In this document: in pieces, positions 61,026 through 64,000 of the stretch
Layout: each line of letters opens with the position of its first letter
How positions within the stretch are numbered: the stretch's first letter is position 1
Source of the DNA: Anthocerotibacter panamensis C109
GTDB taxonomy: Bacteria; Cyanobacteriota; Cyanobacteriia; Gloeobacterales; Anthocerotibacteraceae
NCBI RefSeq assembly: GCF_018389385.1
Contig: NZ_CP062698.1
Location: forward strand, 2,421,501-2,485,500
Direction of reading: 5' to 3'
Length of the DNA stretch: 64,000 nucleotides
Position numbers and translations under genes: made by a program
Notes under the pieces: generated by a model
The model's database searches: none
What the model saw: the letters and a program-made list of their open reading frames with translations, nothing else
What the model was told of the DNA's origin: nothing

Positions 61026-61098
61026 TGGTTTTATCGATACAGCTTGGATGTTTTATATCAGATAGAGCGTTCCTAGGTTCTGTGTTATCTTCAGGGGC

Positions 61099-61419
61099 AT
61101 GACGGGTAAGCTGTTTGGGAGTCTGCCGGGAATTGACCCCTTGTCGTTCCAGGACGCGGTCTTTCAGGGGGATACCCTCGTGGTAGACCTGAAGGGGCGC
61201 AATTTAGCCCAGGTGAACGCAGTACGGGTCCGCCCCACCAAAGGCATTACCTGCACGCTAGGCGATCCTCTGGAACGCAAGGGGCAGGTCGTTCAGACAG
61301 CGGATACCCTGACGGTGACGGTGCAGGTAGACCGCAAGACCCCTCCTGGCGAGAAGTACCTCTGGGTCCAGTCCCCTGCCGGAGACAGTAATCCGATTAT
61401 GTTCATTGTCATGATGTGA
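61099..61419 (+). CDS. small beta-rich hypothetical protein before livH
   Basis: A 106-residue protein rich in Val, Thr and Asp with alternating patterns, such as DTLVVDLKGRNLAQVNAVRV and DTLTVTVQVDRKTPPGEK. The pattern recalls a single IPT/TIG-like immunoglobulin domain, but this is a weak likeness. No signal peptide. The stop lies six bases before the permease ATG, so it is likely co-transcribed with it. Confidence 0.6.
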   Translation: MTGKLFGSLPGIDPLSFQDAVFQGDTLVVDLKGRNLAQVNAVRVRPTKGITCTLGDPLERKGQVVQTADTLTVTVQVDRKTPPGEKYLWVQSPAGDSNPIMFIVMM

Positions 61420-61425
61420 ATCCCC

Positions 61426-62520
61426 ATGGACCAATTTCTCCAACAATTGCTCAACGGCATCACCCTCGGCAGTATGTACGCCCTCATCGCACTGGGCTAC
61501 ACCATGGTCTATGGAATTCTCGAACTCATCAATTTTGCCCACGGGGAAGTGGTCATGGTTGGGGCCTATGTCGCTCTGGGCAGTCTGGTGCTCCTGGGGC
61601 CACTTGGCTTGCCTTGGTACCTGGCCTTGCTCATCGCTCTGCTCGCGGCCCTAGTCGTTTGTTCTATCTTGGGCGTAGGGATCGAGCGTCTCGCCTACCG
61701 TCCGCTGCTCACCGAAGCTCAACCTCTGACTGCCCTTGAGACTGGCTTATTGGGCGTAGCCGGAGCAGGGATCTGCTGGATCGCACTGGCCCTGCGCGGT
61801 GCGCTCAACCCGCTCAATTTAGTCCTAGGAGTAGTGGTCGGAGCTGGGGTAGCCGGTCTGTTGTGGTTGCTCTATACGTGGCTGGCCCGCGCCCCAAAGC
61901 AGCGCCGTCTGCCGCGCCTATCGCTGTTGATCACTGCCTTGGGCATGTCGATCTTCCTGCAAAATGCGGTTCGCCTCATCGCTGGTAGCCGGGATCAGGT
62001 CCTGCCTGAGGTCCTGCCTGAGATCACATGGAGCGTCGGGGCGCTCCAGATTCGCTTGATCCAGGTCATCATTATCAGCGTGAGTGTACTCCTGATGCTG
62101 GGACTGACCTTCTTGATCCAGAAGACGCGCCTGGGCAAGGCCATGCGGGCTACTGCTCAGGATATGGAAGCAGCCCAACTCATGGGCATCAACACCGTTC
62201 GCATCGTGGTGATCACTTTTGTATTGGGCTCCGTCTTAGGTGCGGTAGCAGGGGTACTCTTTGGCCTGTTCTTTAAGGCTATCAACTTCTCTATCGGATT
62301 TAAGGCCGGGCTTACTGCTTTTAGCGCAGCGGTCCTAGGCGGAATTGGCAATATTCCTGGGGCTATGCTGGGTGGGCTCCTCCTAGGGATCCTCGAATCT
62401 CTAGCAGCGGGCTATTTCTCCAGCGAGTGGAAGGATGTATTTGCTTTTATCACGCTGGTCGTGGTCCTGCTCTTTCGACCCTCCGGGCTGTTGGGAGAAA
62501 ATGTCCCTGAAAAAGTATAG
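61426..62520 (+). CDS. LivH-type ABC transporter permease with inserted membrane segment
   Basis: A 364-residue permease of the branched-chain amino-acid/urea type. Family blocks: NGITLGSMYALIALGYTMVYG, LINFAHGEV, GIERLAYRPL, ITALGMSIFLQN, KAMRATAQDMEAAQLMGIN and FSAAVLGGIGNIPGAMLGG. LivH proteins are usually near 290-310 residues. Between GIERLAYRPL and ITALGMS there are about 70 additional residues (95-165) with two hydrophobic stretches (108-123, 131-152). The partner LivM, ATPases and the binding protein at 55294 are not next to it. Confidence 0.9.
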   Translation: MDQFLQQLLNGITLGSMYALIALGYTMVYGILELINFAHGEVVMVGAYVALGSLVLLGPLGLPWYLALLIALLAALVVCSILGVGIERLAYRPLLTEAQPLTALETGLLGVAGAGICWIALALRGALNPLNLVLGVVVGAGVAGLLWLLYTWLARAPKQRRLPRLSLLITALGMSIFLQNAVRLIAGSRDQVLPEVLPEITWSVGALQIRLIQVIIISVSVLLMLGLTFLIQKTRLGKAMRATAQDMEAAQLMGINTVRIVVITFVLGSVLGAVAGVLFGLFFKAINFSIGFKAGLTAFSAAVLGGIGNIPGAMLGGLLLGILESLAAGYFSSEWKDVFAFITLVVVLLFRPSGLLGENVPEKV

Positions 62521-62900
62521 AACAGTACCATTTATCCGTAGGGTGTGCTATCTTAGTCCAGGCGATGATGGCAAAGCGCCCAGGATGACTCAAGGCTACG
62601 TAGTGTTTCTCATACCCGAGACGTTAGGTACACTCAGGATGAAAAGCGCTACCCTAGGGTTGTGGTGTAGAAACAGGCAAATGTGTCCGTTTTGGCCGTG
62701 CCTGGGTAGTATTGGAGAAGTTTTTGGAGTGCTAAATTGATGGCTCGGCTTTTATCTCTAGCCATGCGACCTATGTTTGGGAGAGCAGATTCTCCCGACT
62801 GTGGGTCTCTTACACTGGAAAAGATAGCCTGCCCCCTGTCCAGCTTGTGCCTTTCATGCGCCGCTACACCGGTACGACCTCACCAGTTAGGAGCGTTTTA
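62521..62900 (+). other. 380-bp leader region of the RNA-binding-protein gene
   Basis: No gene is seen. A perfect hairpin GGGAGA/TCTCCC (62779-62784 with 62791-62796) without T-run lies 105 bp before the RRM start. Long leaders are common before cyanobacterial RRM genes and can carry cold- or self-regulation; here that is only a possibility. Confidence 0.45.
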
Positions 62901-63578
62901 ATGTCCATTCGTCTATACGTTGGAAATCTGCCTGAGGCAGTAACCCGCCAGGAGTTAGAAGAGATCTTCTTGCCTTCTGAGGAAGTAGTCTCCATCAAGC
63001 TCATCACGGACCGCAAGACTGGGAAGTGTCGCGGGTTTGGCTTCTTGACGGTGACTACAGACGAAGCGGCAGAGGGCTTCATCCAAAAGTTCAACGGCCA
63101 AGCCTTCAAAGAAGGTACCTTGCGTATTGAGTTGGCCCAGCCCAAGACCCCGAAAGCCGGGGAGAAGGAAGGAACCCCTGCTGCTCCAATGCTGGCACCC
63201 CGCACGGAGCGTGGCGAAATGCCCAAGCCCCGGCCCAAATCGTCCCCGGTTCTACGCACGGAGAAAGCCGTCGCCAGTGAGACTGATGCAGTGGAGGGCA
63301 GCGAAGAACTTACCGCTACCGCCTCGACGTTCTCCGGCCCCCGACCTGTCCCCCCGGTACGCCGCAGCACCCAAACTCCAGCAACTCGGGCTCCTCGAGA
63401 TGCAGCCAAGAGCCGTCGCACAGGAGGTCGCCAGGACGCTCGTCGGCAGGGGAGTGGCGTAGGCAATAGCTCGTCGGGTGGCGGGGTTAGTTACCGCGAT
63501 CTAGAAGAAGCCGGAGCCAACGACCCGCGCTGGGCTGTTCTGCTCGAAGCTGCCAAAAAATTGGAACTCAAGGTCTAG
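62901..63578 (+). CDS. RRM-domain RNA-binding protein
   Basis: A 225-residue protein. The N-terminal RRM (2-80) has RNP2 LYVGNL (5-10) and RNP1 KCRGFGFLTV (42-51). A long Pro/Ser/Arg-rich, disordered middle follows (85-195), and the C-terminus SYRDLEEAGANDPRWAVLLE is a short conserved-looking helix. Most cyanobacterial Rbp proteins are about 100 residues with a Gly-rich tail, so this is an unusually long relative. It likely acts in mRNA handling. The ATG at 62901 is the first before the RRM; the frame is open to 62847. Confidence 0.9.
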   Translation: MSIRLYVGNLPEAVTRQELEEIFLPSEEVVSIKLITDRKTGKCRGFGFLTVTTDEAAEGFIQKFNGQAFKEGTLRIELAQPKTPKAGEKEGTPAAPMLAPRTERGEMPKPRPKSSPVLRTEKAVASETDAVEGSEELTATASTFSGPRPVPPVRRSTQTPATRAPRDAAKSRRTGGRQDARRQGSGVGNSSSGGGVSYRDLEEAGANDPRWAVLLEAAKKLELKV

Positions 63579-63604
63579 TCCACACTTTTTAACAGATAGT
63601 TTTA

Positions 63605-63634
63605 GGGGTGTGCGGCACAGCCACCCTTTTTTTA
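63605..63634 (+). terminator. terminator after the RRM gene
   Basis: GGGTG (63606-63610) pairs with CACCC (63622-63626), followed by seven T. It is 27 bp beyond the stop. Confidence 0.6.
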
Positions 63635-63783
63635 TAGATTTTCTGCCTATCCTGCTCGGATTTCGGCATCCCAAAAATGGTTAACTTTCTTGTAGTTGGT
63701 AGTTGTTTACAACCCTTTACAAAAAAGCGCTTCTTAGTTTAAAGAATCCTAAAATAATGTAGTCGATCTCCTCTGGATCTGAA

Positions 63784-64000
63784 ATGCTAGAGGTGAGATG
63801 GGAACCCGTCTTTACCGTCTTGAATAAGAGCCTAACTCCCGTGAGTCACGCCCACAAGTTACCCATCGAATACCACGATGTTTATCCCTGTCCGGTCTGC
63901 CGCCATGGGGAAGTTTCGGCTATCATCTTGACCGATGCCTTTGCTTGTAATTTCTGTCGGCATATTTTTACCTGCACCCCCGAAGAGGGAGTGATGCGTG
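63784..64000 (+). CDS. zinc-ribbon-like cyanobacterial protein, N-terminal part (cut by window edge)
   Basis: A frame that starts at ATG 63784 (MLEVRWEPVF) stays open to the end of the window, 72 codons. It contains YHDVYPCPVCRHGEVSAI and FACNFCRHIF, two CxxC pairs about 22 residues apart, as in a zinc ribbon. I recall conserved cyanobacterial proteins with this YPCPVCR/ACNFCRHIFT pattern and no known function. A GTG at 63841 is another possible start, closer to the conserved part. Confidence 0.75.
   Translation, partial: MLEVRWEPVFTVLNKSLTPVSHAHKLPIEYHDVYPCPVCRHGEVSAIILTDAFACNFCRHIFTCTPEEGVMR

Noticed and set aside
62864..63466. Minus-strand frame of 200 codons inside the RRM gene
   Set aside because: Shadow of the Pro/Ser/Arg-rich coding region; the RRM motifs fix the plus strand.

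Overview
The window comes from a cyanobacterium. It carries NDH-1 genes of cyanobacterial type (ndhI, ndhH, ndhK), a geranylgeranyl reductase for chlorophyll and tocopherol phytyl chains (chlP), a CruA-type lycopene cyclase, the clock-input protein LdpA beside a Ycf45-like R3H ATPase, and an initiator tRNA interrupted by a group I intron, which is known from cyanobacteria. The DNA is fairly GC-rich, genes are densely packed and several starts look like GTG or TTG. A deep-branching lineage such as Gloeobacterales would fit, but nothing in the window proves it.

Layout. 1-2 kb: end of a DUF1003 gene, intron-bearing tRNA-fMet, rpsF-ssb, tRNA-Pro with an integrase remnant behind it. 2-9.4 kb: a metal-type RND efflux operon (MerR regulator, adaptor fused to a FixH-like domain, RND pump, separate FixH-like protein, TolC), read leftward from a MerR-type promoter. 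9.4-13.1 kb: an alpha/beta-hydrolase-like gene and a cupin gene behind ndhI-ndhH-ndhK. 13.1-16.7 kb: rodA, an IS630-type transposase scrap, a coiled-coil protein with four perfect 75-bp repeats, tRNA-Leu(UAA) and an unknown gene. 16.7-20.2 kb: cruA and chlP, divergent. 20.2-27.4 kb: a redox/electrophile region with an HxlR-receiver fusion, a DJ-1/PfpI plus SMP-30 fusion, a hydrolase, and a TetR - peroxiredoxin - Old Yellow Enzyme - peroxiredoxin group with a palindromic operator.

28.2-44.9 kb is one rightward exopolysaccharide locus: Wza-like export protein, Wzc-type tyrosine kinase, Wzy-like polymerase, two GT4 enzymes, Wzx-like flippase, MBOAT acyltransferase with an SGNH-like partner, acyltransferase-3, a PssE/Alg13-like subunit, a GT2-Alg14 fusion, the initiating polyprenyl-phosphate sugar transferase and a nucleotidyltransferase. 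Together they can start, build, decorate with acyl groups, flip, polymerise and export a polysaccharide. 45-47.9 kb holds ldpA and the R3H/Ycf45 gene.

48-53.8 kb is an accessory island and the most unusual part. Two leftward genes share an almost identical N-terminal leader (171 bp identical in DNA) but end in unrelated C-terminal domains, one a recognisable ADP-ribosyltransferase. The leader and linker resemble those of DUF4157-type effectors linked to extracellular contractile injection systems. Each toxin gene is followed by, or overlaps, a small gene. A HTH-TPR regulator and a small HTH protein lie beside them, and an SDR pseudogene marks the left border. No injection apparatus is encoded here. 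54-64 kb returns to ordinary genes: DUF58, a Liv-type binding protein and a permease with an unusual insertion, a Ser/Thr kinase, MazG, a response regulator/histidine kinase pair, a VOC protein, an RRM RNA-binding protein and a zinc-ribbon protein cut by the right edge.
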